NCBI RefSeq assembly: GCF_018598175.1
Contig: NZ_JAHESE010000004.1
Location: forward strand, 212,236 to 276,235
Source of the DNA: Dawidia cretensis
GTDB taxonomy: Bacteria; Bacteroidota; Bacteroidia; Cytophagales; Cyclobacteriaceae
Length of the DNA stretch: 64,000 bases
Direction of reading: 5' to 3'
A program made the position numbers and the translations under genes. The notes beneath the pieces are model-generated. The model was not told the DNA's origin. It did no database searches and saw only the letters and a list, made by a program, of their open reading frames with translations. Positions 18,578-25,435 of this stretch are shown in pieces (position 1 is the first letter of the stretch; every line of letters begins with the position of its first letter).

Positions 18578-19072
18578 TTATTGCGTCTCCCGCCGGTCTT
18601 TCTTAAGCTCAAACTTCCCGGGCTCGTATTTCGGGGGAGCATATAAAAAGCCGAAGGCTTCGCAGTCTTCTTTGGTATGCCGGGCGTGGTGTACGTAATG
18701 CGCATGGATCATCCGTTGCAGGTAACGGCTGCGTTTGGCCGGCCGCCACCGCAGGCGTTGGTGGACGATGATGTCGTGGAAGATAAAGTAAAAGATACCG
18801 TAACACAGAATGCCGAGCCCCACGGCGATCAGGTATGGATTATACGTTACCAATGTAGCGTAATAAAACAAACCGATGGACGGAAGGCTGAAGACCACGG
18901 CAAACCAGTCGTTGCGCTCGAGCGCGTGGTCGTGTACGGTGTGATGCGAGCGGTGCCAGATCCATAAAAAACCATGCATGATGTACTTGTGCGTAAACCA
19001 CGCCACAAGCTCCCAGAACAAAAACGTTCCGATCACGATCAGCGCACACAATATGATGGTTAGGGGATTCAT
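18578..19072 (-). CDS. crtZ: Beta-carotene hydroxylase CrtZ
   Basis: A 164-residue membrane di-iron hydroxylase of the fatty-acid hydroxylase superfamily. Histidine clusters fall in the expected order: H28-x4-H33, H40-x2-H43-H44, H99-x4-H104, and a C-terminal cluster H123, H125, H128, H129, H132. CrtZ adds hydroxyl groups at C3 of the beta rings, giving zeaxanthin from beta-carotene. It lies 2 bases after the SRPBCC gene and 22 bases before the cyclase gene in the carotenoid operon. No ketolase gene is visible in the window. Confidence 0.92.
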   Translation of the reverse strand: MNPLTIILCALIVIGTFLFWELVAWFTHKYIMHGFLWIWHRSHHTVHDHALERNDWFAVVFSLPSIGLFYYATLVTYNPYLIAVGLGILCYGIFYFIFHDIIVHQRLRWRPAKRSRYLQRMIHAHYVHHARHTKEDCEAFGFLYAPPKYEPGKFELKKDRRETQ

Positions 19073-19074
19073 TG

Positions 19075-19533
19075 TTATGCAAAATGCCGGGTCAGCACCT
19101 GGCGGCGGTAGTCAAAAATAGTACTTAGCTGGCGCTTCACAAACAGCCAGTGGGCGAATCGCCCCAGAATTCCGAAGGGAAGGGCATAGTGTACCTCGTC
19201 GGTCATTTCTACGCCACTCGGTACCGCGCGAAAGGTATGCTGATGATGCCACAGCGCGTAGGGGCCAAAACGTTGCTCGTCTACAAAAAAGTCAGGCTCC
19301 TGCACATGGGTGATCTCCGTTAGCCAGTCGGTGGTAACGCCGGGCAACACGCTGATCGTATAGCGTATCAGCTGTCCGGCATACATTTTCTCCGAACCGG
19401 AGATATGCTGTATGCGGATGTTAAGCTTGCCGGGGGTGAGGATCGCCAGGTTGCGCGGCGAAGAAAAGAAGTCCCAGGCTTCGGGCAATGTAATGGGTAC
19501 CACGTGTACCTGCTTTATAGAATAAATCTTCAT
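19075..19533 (-). CDS. SRPBCC-fold protein of the carotenoid operon
   Basis: A 152-residue soluble protein of the START/SRPBCC (Bet v1-like) group: an N-terminal strand, a helix PLPEAWDFFSSPRNLAILTPG-type segment, a run of beta strands including FGPYALWHHQHTF, and a final long helix. Such folds bind hydrophobic ligands in a cavity. Its place between the photolyase and crtZ genes (gaps of 5 and 2 bases) suggests a role in carotenoid binding, transfer or membrane pigment handling, but this is inference from context. No catalytic residues are recognisable. Confidence 0.8.
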   Translation of the reverse strand: MKIYSIKQVHVVPITLPEAWDFFSSPRNLAILTPGKLNIRIQHISGSEKMYAGQLIRYTISVLPGVTTDWLTEITHVQEPDFFVDEQRFGPYALWHHQHTFRAVPSGVEMTDEVHYALPFGILGRFAHWLFVKRQLSTIFDYRRQVLTRHFA

Positions 19534-19538
19534 GATGC

Positions 19539-20876
19539 TTATCCCAATCCTTTTTTATATGTATTCAACGCACGCTGGCGCGCCAGGGCGTGCTCTACCA
19601 CGGGCCGGGCATACGCGTCGGTCTGGTATTCGGGTACCCACTTTTTGATATAGGCGTGGTCCGGATCAAATTTCTTCGTTTGTAGCGCCGGATTAAATAC
19701 CCGGAAGTACGGCGCCGCATCACAGCCCGAGCCCGCGGCCCACTGCCAGCCACCATTGTTGGAGGCCAGGTCGTAGTCGAGTAGCTTCTGGCCGAAGTAC
19801 GCTTCGCCCCAGCGCCAGTCAATCAGCAGGTGCTTGGTCAAAAAGCTTGCCGTGATCATGCGCACCCGGTTGTGCATGAAGCCGGTGGCATTCAGCTCGC
19901 GCATGCCGGCGTCGACGATGGGGTAGCCCGTCTGCCCCGTGCACCACAAGTCAAACTCCGCGGGGTCATTGCGCCAGGCAATACGGTCATACTTTGGCTT
20001 AAAAGACTCGGTCTGCACGTGCGGGAAATGCCACAGAATCATCGCATAGAATTCACGCCAGATAAGTTCATTCAGCCACACCTGGTTCTTCTGCTGTGCC
20101 ACCTGGCATAGCTTGCGAATGCTGACCGTACCAAAGCGCAGGTGTACACTCAGGCGTGTTGTGCCGTGCACGTCTGGAAAGTCACGCGTGCGATCATATT
20201 TCTCTATAATGCCGGTGCGAATCACACGCTCGGGAAACTGCGCGCCCGTGCGCTGAAAGCCAATGTCTTCCAGGCCAGGGAAGGGTTGATGTTTGATCTT
20301 CTTAAAGTGGCCGGTATACTTTTCTACCGGGTAGCGCTTGAGGTAGAATGGCGTAAGCGCCGCCTTCCACTTGCGGCTATAGGGTGTAAAGACGGTATAG
20401 GGCTTGCCATCGTCTTTGACAACTTCATCTTTTTCAAAGATCACCTGATCTTTGTATGCATGGAAGCCAATGCCTTTTTTCTCCAACAGCTTCTGGATGG
20501 CCCCGTCGCGTTCGCGGGCGTAGGGTTCGTAATCGTGATTTGTATAGACCGCCCGTGGATGAAGGACGCGGTAGAGCGTCACGGGGTTGCCATGCAAAAT
20601 AACGAGCGAGGAGCCCAGCGCTTCCAGTTGCGCTTTTAATCCTGCCAGCGTTTGATGAATAAATTCTACGCGCCGGTCTTCGATGTCTTCCAACGCGTCG
20701 AGTATGACGGTATCGAAGATAAATACCGGCACCACGTGTTCATTGTCGCGCAGCGCATGGTACAATCCGGCGTTGTCCGTCAGGCGCAGGTCGCGGCGAA
20801 ACCAGAAGATAGTCGTATCGTTGCCGATGACATCGGCCGCGGCTGCCGGGGTGTAGGAGGAGGTCTTTTTTTTCAA
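19539..20876 (-). CDS. phrB: Deoxyribodipyrimidine photolyase / cryptochrome family protein
   Basis: A 445-residue photolyase: N-terminal alpha/beta antenna domain (TTIFWFRRDLRLTDNAGL) and C-terminal FAD-binding helical domain with LIWREFYAMIL, GYPIVDAGMRELNATGFMHNR and the W-x-G-E-x-Y-F segment ending in NNGGWQWAAGSGCDAAPYFRVFNP. It should repair UV-induced cyclobutane pyrimidine dimers using light. The start is a TTG at 20876 whose bases overlap the idi stop TGA; no ATG or GTG lies near. Eight A residues follow directly. Being inside the carotenoid operon ties DNA repair to the same light response. Confidence 0.92.
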   Translation of the reverse strand: MKKKTSSYTPAAAADVIGNDTTIFWFRRDLRLTDNAGLYHALRDNEHVVPVFIFDTVILDALEDIEDRRVEFIHQTLAGLKAQLEALGSSLVILHGNPVTLYRVLHPRAVYTNHDYEPYARERDGAIQKLLEKKGIGFHAYKDQVIFEKDEVVKDDGKPYTVFTPYSRKWKAALTPFYLKRYPVEKYTGHFKKIKHQPFPGLEDIGFQRTGAQFPERVIRTGIIEKYDRTRDFPDVHGTTRLSVHLRFGTVSIRKLCQVAQQKNQVWLNELIWREFYAMILWHFPHVQTESFKPKYDRIAWRNDPAEFDLWCTGQTGYPIVDAGMRELNATGFMHNRVRMITASFLTKHLLIDWRWGEAYFGQKLLDYDLASNNGGWQWAAGSGCDAAPYFRVFNPALQTKKFDPDHAYIKKWVPEYQTDAYARPVVEHALARQRALNTYKKGLG

Positions 20877-21406
20877 AGCTTGGTCACGACGGTATGGCTG
20901 ACCTGCCCGAATTCCAGGCCTTCCACGATGAGCCTGAACCAGTACGTATAATCCGCCGGGTGCAGACGCATATCTTCCCGCAGCAAAAGCATGTCCATGT
21001 ATTTCCAGCTGGCTACTTCGTCCTGGTTGATGGCCGGCTCGCCGTCGTAGTAGCCTATATATACATGGTCGTATTCATGCTCGATCAGGTCATGGTCCAG
21101 CGCGGCGCGGTAGATGAACTTATAGGCAAATGCCGGTTGCAGGTCGATGCCCATTTCCTGGTATAGCTTGCGGCGGGTGGCGGCTTCCATTGTTTCGCCG
21201 GGCAGCGGATGACTGCAGCAGGTGTTGGTCCATAAGCCACCGCTGTGATATTTGTCCAGGGCGCGTTGCTGCAACAGCATTTCTCCCTTGGAATTAAACA
21301 GCAAAATAGAGAATGCCCGGTGCAAAATGCCCTTGCGGTGCGCCTCCATTTTTTCCATGGTTCCGATGGCTTCGTCTTGCTCATTTACCAGTATCACATG
21401 TTCCAT
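20873..21406 (-). CDS. idi: Isopentenyl-diphosphate delta-isomerase (type I)
   Basis: A 177-residue Nudix-fold isomerase that interconverts isopentenyl and dimethylallyl diphosphates, feeding carotenoid precursors. Active-site Cys is in NTCCSHP (about residues 61-67); metal-binding His and Glu residues are at H23, H29, H66, E109 and E111; and the Nudix-like segment runs GETMEAATRRKLYQEMGI. The start at 21406 was chosen because its ATG overlaps the crtB stop as TGATG; the longer frame upstream merely reads crtB in another frame. Its own stop overlaps the photolyase start, so three consecutive genes are translationally coupled. Confidence 0.93.
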   Translation of the reverse strand: MEHVILVNEQDEAIGTMEKMEAHRKGILHRAFSILLFNSKGEMLLQQRALDKYHSGGLWTNTCCSHPLPGETMEAATRRKLYQEMGIDLQPAFAYKFIYRAALDHDLIEHEYDHVYIGYYDGEPAINQDEVASWKYMDMLLLREDMRLHPADYTYWFRLIVEGLEFGQVSHTVVTKL

Positions 21407-22242
21407 CAGATCATATTCAGTTGATGTTTTACATACGAGTACGCCAACAGCCGTGCCTTGTGCCGGTTTCGAATGCGGATGCGGCTTTTCATTACCAGCT
21501 CCGACGGCGTGTTGCGTATCTTCCGAAAGAGGGCAAGGTAATATACGTACGCGACATATACACCCAACCGCGCGGCACGTGGCAGTTTTTTGATGCCGAG
21601 GTACGCCGCGTGTAAGTCGTCGGCGATGCTGGCTTCGATGGTTGCCTTGCACGTGTCGTTAAAGATGTGCAAGTCAATGCCCGGAAAATACGAGCGCCCC
21701 ATGCCACTAAAGTCGGCCTGCAGGTCGCGCAGGAAATTGATCTTCTGAAAGGCCGCGCCCAGCCGCATGGCGGAAGGCTTCAGCTGCTGGTACAGGGTGT
21801 CATTATGCTGACAAAATACCCGCAGGCACATCAATCCCACCACCTCGGCCGAACCCAGAATATATTCCTGGAACGTTTCCGGCGTATAGTCTATGTGCGT
21901 TAGGTCCATTTCCATGCTGTGGAGGAATTGGTCGATCAGCTCCCGGTCAATCTGGTAATGCCGAACGGTATGCTGAAAGCTGTTCAGGATCGGATTCAGG
22001 CTGATGCCCTCGTCGATGGCACGATACGTCTCTTCGCGAAAGCGCGCCAGCAACGTGGCTTTGTCGTAATCGTGAAAGGAGTCGACAATCTCGTCGGCGA
22101 AGCGCACAAATCCATAGATGGAATAGATCGGGTCGCGCAGCCCTTTGCCCAGGCACAAAATGCCCAGCGAGAACGAGGTGCTATAAGCCTTTGTTGTCAG
22201 CCGGCTGCACCGGATCGAAACATGATCAAAGAGCTGCTTCAT
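21406..22242 (-). CDS. crtB: Phytoene synthase
   Basis: A 278-residue all-helical prenyl-condensing enzyme of the squalene/phytoene synthase family. The two Asp-rich motifs that bind diphosphate through magnesium are visible: D50-E-I-V-D54 and NFLRDLQADFSGMGRSYFP (D-x3-D). SFSLGILCL near residue 23 is also typical. It joins two geranylgeranyl diphosphates into phytoene. It lies 5 bases after crtI and overlaps idi by one base. The GGPP synthase gene itself is not in the window. Confidence 0.94.
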   Translation of the reverse strand: MKQLFDHVSIRCSRLTTKAYSTSFSLGILCLGKGLRDPIYSIYGFVRFADEIVDSFHDYDKATLLARFREETYRAIDEGISLNPILNSFQHTVRHYQIDRELIDQFLHSMEMDLTHIDYTPETFQEYILGSAEVVGLMCLRVFCQHNDTLYQQLKPSAMRLGAAFQKINFLRDLQADFSGMGRSYFPGIDLHIFNDTCKATIEASIADDLHAAYLGIKKLPRAARLGVYVAYVYYLALFRKIRNTPSELVMKSRIRIRNRHKARLLAYSYVKHQLNMI

Positions 22243-22247
22243 AACAA

Positions 22248-23729
22248 TTAATGTACAAATTCCTGATGGGTTTTAATAAGCTCACGCGCGGCCACCTGGC
22301 CCGATATCAGGGCGGGTGGTACACCCGGGCCCGGTACTGTAAGCTGGCCTGTATAGAACAGGTTACGCACCTTTTTGTTTCGCATGGAAGGCTTCAGGTT
22401 TGCCGTCTGCCACAAGGTATTGGCGAGCCCATAAGCATTTCCCTTAAACGCATTGTAGTCCTGTATAAAATCCTGGTGGGCATAGCTGCGTTGGTAAACA
22501 ATATGCTCACGCACCGATTGTCCCGTGAGCTGTTCGAGACGCGTCAGCACGCGCTGCAGGTAGTGCTCGCGGATCGCCGCTGTATCCGTTAGGCCGGGGG
22601 CGACGGGGATTAGTATAAAAAGGTTTTCGCAACCGTCGGGCGCGGTCGTTAGATCTGTCTGCGACGGACAGGAAACATAGAACTGGGGCGCCGAAGGCCA
22701 CTGCGGCCGGTCGTAGATCTCCGCGGCGTGCAGGCGAAAGTCTTCGTCGAAGAAAAGCGTGTGGTGCAGCAACCCCTGGAGTTTTTTGTTGATGCCGAGA
22801 AAGTATATCAGGCTCGACGGCGCCAGCACGCGTTTTTGCCAATAGGCCTCGCTATACTGCCGGTGCGACGGGGGCAGCAGATGCTGTTCCACATGGTGGT
22901 AATCGGCGCCGGCCACGATATAGTCGAATGCCTGGAATTCGCCGTGGACGACTACGCCGGTGGCTTCCGAGCCTTCCAGCACCAGCTTTTCTACGGGGCT
23001 GTTAAAGGCGAACCGTACGCCCAGCTCGCGGGCCAGCGCCGTCATGCCTTCAATAATGCGATACATGCCGCCCTGCGGGTACCAGGTGCCCAACGCCATG
23101 TCGGCATAGTTCATGAGACTGTATAACGCAGGAATCTTTTCCGGCGATGCGCCCAGAAAGAGTACGGGAAACTCCAGCAACTGTATAAGTCGCGGATTAC
23201 GAAAGAACTTTCGGATGTATGCCGAAATAGATTGGAATACGTGCAGGCGAAACGTGCTTTTGATTACGTCCGCACGCAACAGCTCGCGCACCGACAGTCC
23301 GGGCTGGTATACCAGGTCGCGCATGCCGATGTCGTATTTAAATTTACCTTCTTCTAAAAAACGCAAGAGCTGCCGGCGGCTGCCGGGCTCTACCCGCTCG
23401 AACATTCGGCACAGGGCTTCTGTGCCCGCGGGTACGTCGAGTACATCCCCCGCGGCATATACAATACGGTAGGAGGGATCGAGTCGCTCGAGCGTGTAAT
23501 AGTCAGCGGTCTTTTTACCAAACTGCTCGAAGAACTGGTCGAATACATCGGGCATCCAATACCAGCTGGGCCCCATATCGAACGTAAAGCCATCGGCCCG
23601 AAACATGCTGGCACGTCCACCGGGTTGGGCGTTCTTTTCGAAAACCGTTACCTCAAAGCCGTCACGTGCCAGGAAACACGCTGCCGACAACCCGGCAAAG
23701 CCGGAACCGATCACTGCTACGCGCCCCAT
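22248..23729 (-). CDS. crtI: Phytoene desaturase
   Basis: A 493-residue CrtI-family flavoprotein. The N-terminal dinucleotide-binding motif is VIGSGFAGLSAACFLARDGFEVTVFEKNA, followed by PGGRA; the C-terminus carries the family signature LFYTGQLTVPGPGVPPALISGQVAARELI. CrtI converts phytoene stepwise to lycopene at the membrane. It is the second gene of the operon, 3 bases after the sigma-factor stop. The number of desaturations cannot be read from sequence, but the downstream cyclase and hydroxylase argue for lycopene as product. Confidence 0.95.
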   Translation of the reverse strand: MGRVAVIGSGFAGLSAACFLARDGFEVTVFEKNAQPGGRASMFRADGFTFDMGPSWYWMPDVFDQFFEQFGKKTADYYTLERLDPSYRIVYAAGDVLDVPAGTEALCRMFERVEPGSRRQLLRFLEEGKFKYDIGMRDLVYQPGLSVRELLRADVIKSTFRLHVFQSISAYIRKFFRNPRLIQLLEFPVLFLGASPEKIPALYSLMNYADMALGTWYPQGGMYRIIEGMTALARELGVRFAFNSPVEKLVLEGSEATGVVVHGEFQAFDYIVAGADYHHVEQHLLPPSHRQYSEAYWQKRVLAPSSLIYFLGINKKLQGLLHHTLFFDEDFRLHAAEIYDRPQWPSAPQFYVSCPSQTDLTTAPDGCENLFILIPVAPGLTDTAAIREHYLQRVLTRLEQLTGQSVREHIVYQRSYAHQDFIQDYNAFKGNAYGLANTLWQTANLKPSMRNKKVRNLFYTGQLTVPGPGVPPALISGQVAARELIKTHQEFVH

Positions 23730-23732
23730 GGT

Positions 23733-24233
23733 TTAGTAACCCTGCAGTCTTTTCTGAATCTCTTTACGTGCCTGGAAGATGCGGTTCTTCACCGTGCCGA
23801 TGGGAATGCCCAGTCGCTCGGCAATCTCGTGGTAGTGATAGCCGGTGGTATACATCTTAAACGGCATCAGCAGGTCGTTTTTGATGGCGTGCACATTGCG
23901 CCAGATCTCCTGGAACTGCAGGCGCTCCTGCGGACGGGCAAAGGTGTGTTCTTCCTCTACGTTGAGGAAATACAGCTCCTTGGTCCCATCGTGCGTAGTG
24001 CGCGCGCGCTGTGCGCGGCGGTAATTGTTAATGAACGTGTTCCGCATGATGGTAAAGAGCCATCCGTTCAGGTTTGAGTCGTCGCGGAACTTGTCACGGT
24101 ATAGCAGGGCTTTGAGCATGGTGTCCTGCACCAGGTCATGCGATTCCTCACGGTTGCGGGTGAATCGACGCGTAAACATCTGCAGCGTAGGCCGCAGGCG
24201 GGCAATCTGATAGGTGAATTCAACAGAGGTCAT
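23733..24233 (-). CDS. ECF-type RNA polymerase sigma factor heading the carotenoid operon
   Basis: A 166-residue extracytoplasmic-function sigma factor. Region 2 (about 10-75) includes HDLVQDTMLKALLYRDKF and LNGWLFTIMRNTFINNYRR; region 4 (about 110-165) ends with YHYHEIAERLGIPIGTVKNRIFQARKEIQKRL. There is no anti-sigma gene beside it. It is the first gene of the operon, behind a consensus housekeeping promoter (24272-24301), so it may amplify the response or drive distant genes such as other photoprotection functions. Its own target promoters were not identified. Confidence 0.92.
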   Translation of the reverse strand: MTSVEFTYQIARLRPTLQMFTRRFTRNREESHDLVQDTMLKALLYRDKFRDDSNLNGWLFTIMRNTFINNYRRAQRARTTHDGTKELYFLNVEEEHTFARPQERLQFQEIWRNVHAIKNDLLMPFKMYTTGYHYHEIAERLGIPIGTVKNRIFQARKEIQKRLQGY

Positions 24234-24271
24234 GGTCTTTTTTGTTTAAGTAACACCTAATTTATATTCAA

Positions 24272-24301
24272 CAAATATAGAGAAAGACCAATTTTAAGCA
24301 A
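24272..24301 (-). promoter_or_regulatory. Consensus promoter of the sigma-carotenoid operon
   Basis: On the reverse strand TTG (24301-24299) and TATATTTG (24279-24272) are separated by exactly 19 bases, an ideal Bacteroidota primary-sigma promoter. The predicted transcription start near 24265 leaves a leader of about 30 bases before the sigma-factor start. Confidence 0.8.
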
Positions 24302-24306
24302 TAATT

Positions 24307-24334
24307 GTTTAGTTTTTTGTTTAAAAAACTAAAC
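24307..24334. promoter_or_regulatory. GTTTA palindrome upstream of the carotenoid promoter
   Basis: Perfect inverted repeat, GTTTAGTTTTTT and AAAAAACTAAAC, with a 4-base centre GTTT. It begins 5 bases upstream of the -33 element. GTTTA occurs at 24307, 24319 and on the reverse strand at 24334, and again at 24244 in the leader; two TTGTTTA copies are spaced 12 bases. This is the best candidate operator for the adjacent CarH-like regulator. Confidence 0.6.
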
Positions 24335-24463
24335 GAAACAGTACGAGCGTAAAATGACGGGACAGGCGGTGGGCGTCCGTTACATAGATAATTTACACAA
24401 TGAAAATATCATACCCGCTAACGATTCCGTGGGATTTTAAAGATTAAAGCTGTTTAAGCTGCG

Positions 24464-25330
24464 TTAGAAGAAGCGTTGTAGCTCGGTGGGTGTAGAAAAG
24501 ATCTGCACGTTGCCCAACTTCTCGCCCTGGAACCGGGTGGTTTGCACACCCGAGGCCAGCACCGTGGCGTTCGGGAAGTCGGTCGAGAGCTTTTTGAAAT
24601 ACGTTTCGAGGCTGCCCGTCAGCGGACCGGTAATAACCGTTATCAGTATGCCGGGCTGGTGTATCTCCACGATCTTGACCAGGTCTTCGTATGGCACGTT
24701 CTGACCCAGATAGTATGTACGATAGCCCGCTTTGCGTGCCAGGAAGTTGGAGAACAACAGGCTCAGCTCGTGCATTTCGCCTTCGGGCAGATACAACAGC
24801 GCTTTGCGTGTTCCCTTGACGGGAAGGGTCAGGCCGTCGATCGCAACGATGATCTTCTGACGGATGAGGTTCGAGATAAAATGTTCGTGGGCCGGCGTAA
24901 TGTTCTGGGTCTGCCAGAGGATGCCGATCTTTTCGAGAAAGGGGTAGATGATGTCGGAGATGGTCTTCTCAAAACCGTAGCGCAAAATGAGCGTATTCAG
25001 ATTCTTCTCAAACATCTCTTCTTCCAGGCCGATCATGGCCAGCACGAGTTGATCGATGTGCACGGCGGCGTCGCTGTGCAGCTCGCTGATCTCAAGTACC
25101 TTGCGGTTCATCTCTTCGATACTCATGTCGGCAATACGCGAGATCTTGATGCCGTTGTTGTTGAGCAGCGAAACGTTGATCAGCTTCTTGAGGTCGTCGT
25201 CGGAGTAAAACCGGATGTTGGTGGTGGTGCGGGCGGGCGCAATTATTTTATGACGTTTCTCCCAGATGCGGATTGTGTGCGCTTTGATGCCGGAGAGCTT
25301 TTCAAGTTCCTTGATCGAATATTTACCCAT
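24464..25330 (-). CDS. CarH/LitR-like MerR-family regulator with B12-binding photosensor domain
   Basis: A 288-residue regulator. Residues 4-72 form a MerR-type DNA-binding domain (IKELEKLSGIKAHTIRIWEKRH). The middle helical domain and C-terminal Rossmann domain carry the cobalamin signatures of CarH: W139-x9-E149-H150 over the adenosyl group and E185-x-H187-x-L, with H187 as the lower cobalt ligand, followed by GYRTYYLGQNVP. In studied members adenosylcobalamin keeps a DNA-bound tetramer in the dark and light dissolves it. It lies 230 bases upstream of the carotenoid operon, same strand. Gln140 follows the Trp where Thermus CarH has a His. Confidence 0.88.
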   Translation of the reverse strand: MGKYSIKELEKLSGIKAHTIRIWEKRHKIIAPARTTTNIRFYSDDDLKKLINVSLLNNNGIKISRIADMSIEEMNRKVLEISELHSDAAVHIDQLVLAMIGLEEEMFEKNLNTLILRYGFEKTISDIIYPFLEKIGILWQTQNITPAHEHFISNLIRQKIIVAIDGLTLPVKGTRKALLYLPEGEMHELSLLFSNFLARKAGYRTYYLGQNVPYEDLVKIVEIHQPGILITVITGPLTGSLETYFKKLSTDFPNATVLASGVQTTRFQGEKLGNVQIFSTPTELQRFF

Positions 25331-25435
25331 AACCGCTGATTACCGTTCTAAAAACCACAGAAGCCCAAAAATGTTTCTTTTATCTGTCATTATCTGCGCG
25401 ATGTTCTATATTCCTGATTCCAACCCTGGTTCGGT

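Noticed and set aside
21407-21652. N-terminal extension of idi to 21652
   Set aside because: The extra 82 residues are out-of-frame crtB sequence; ATG 21406 overlaps the crtB stop and matches the usual length of about 177 residues.
24542-25339. 265-codon forward frame opposite the CarH-like gene
   Set aside because: Antisense shadow of a gene with intact MerR and cobalamin motifs.
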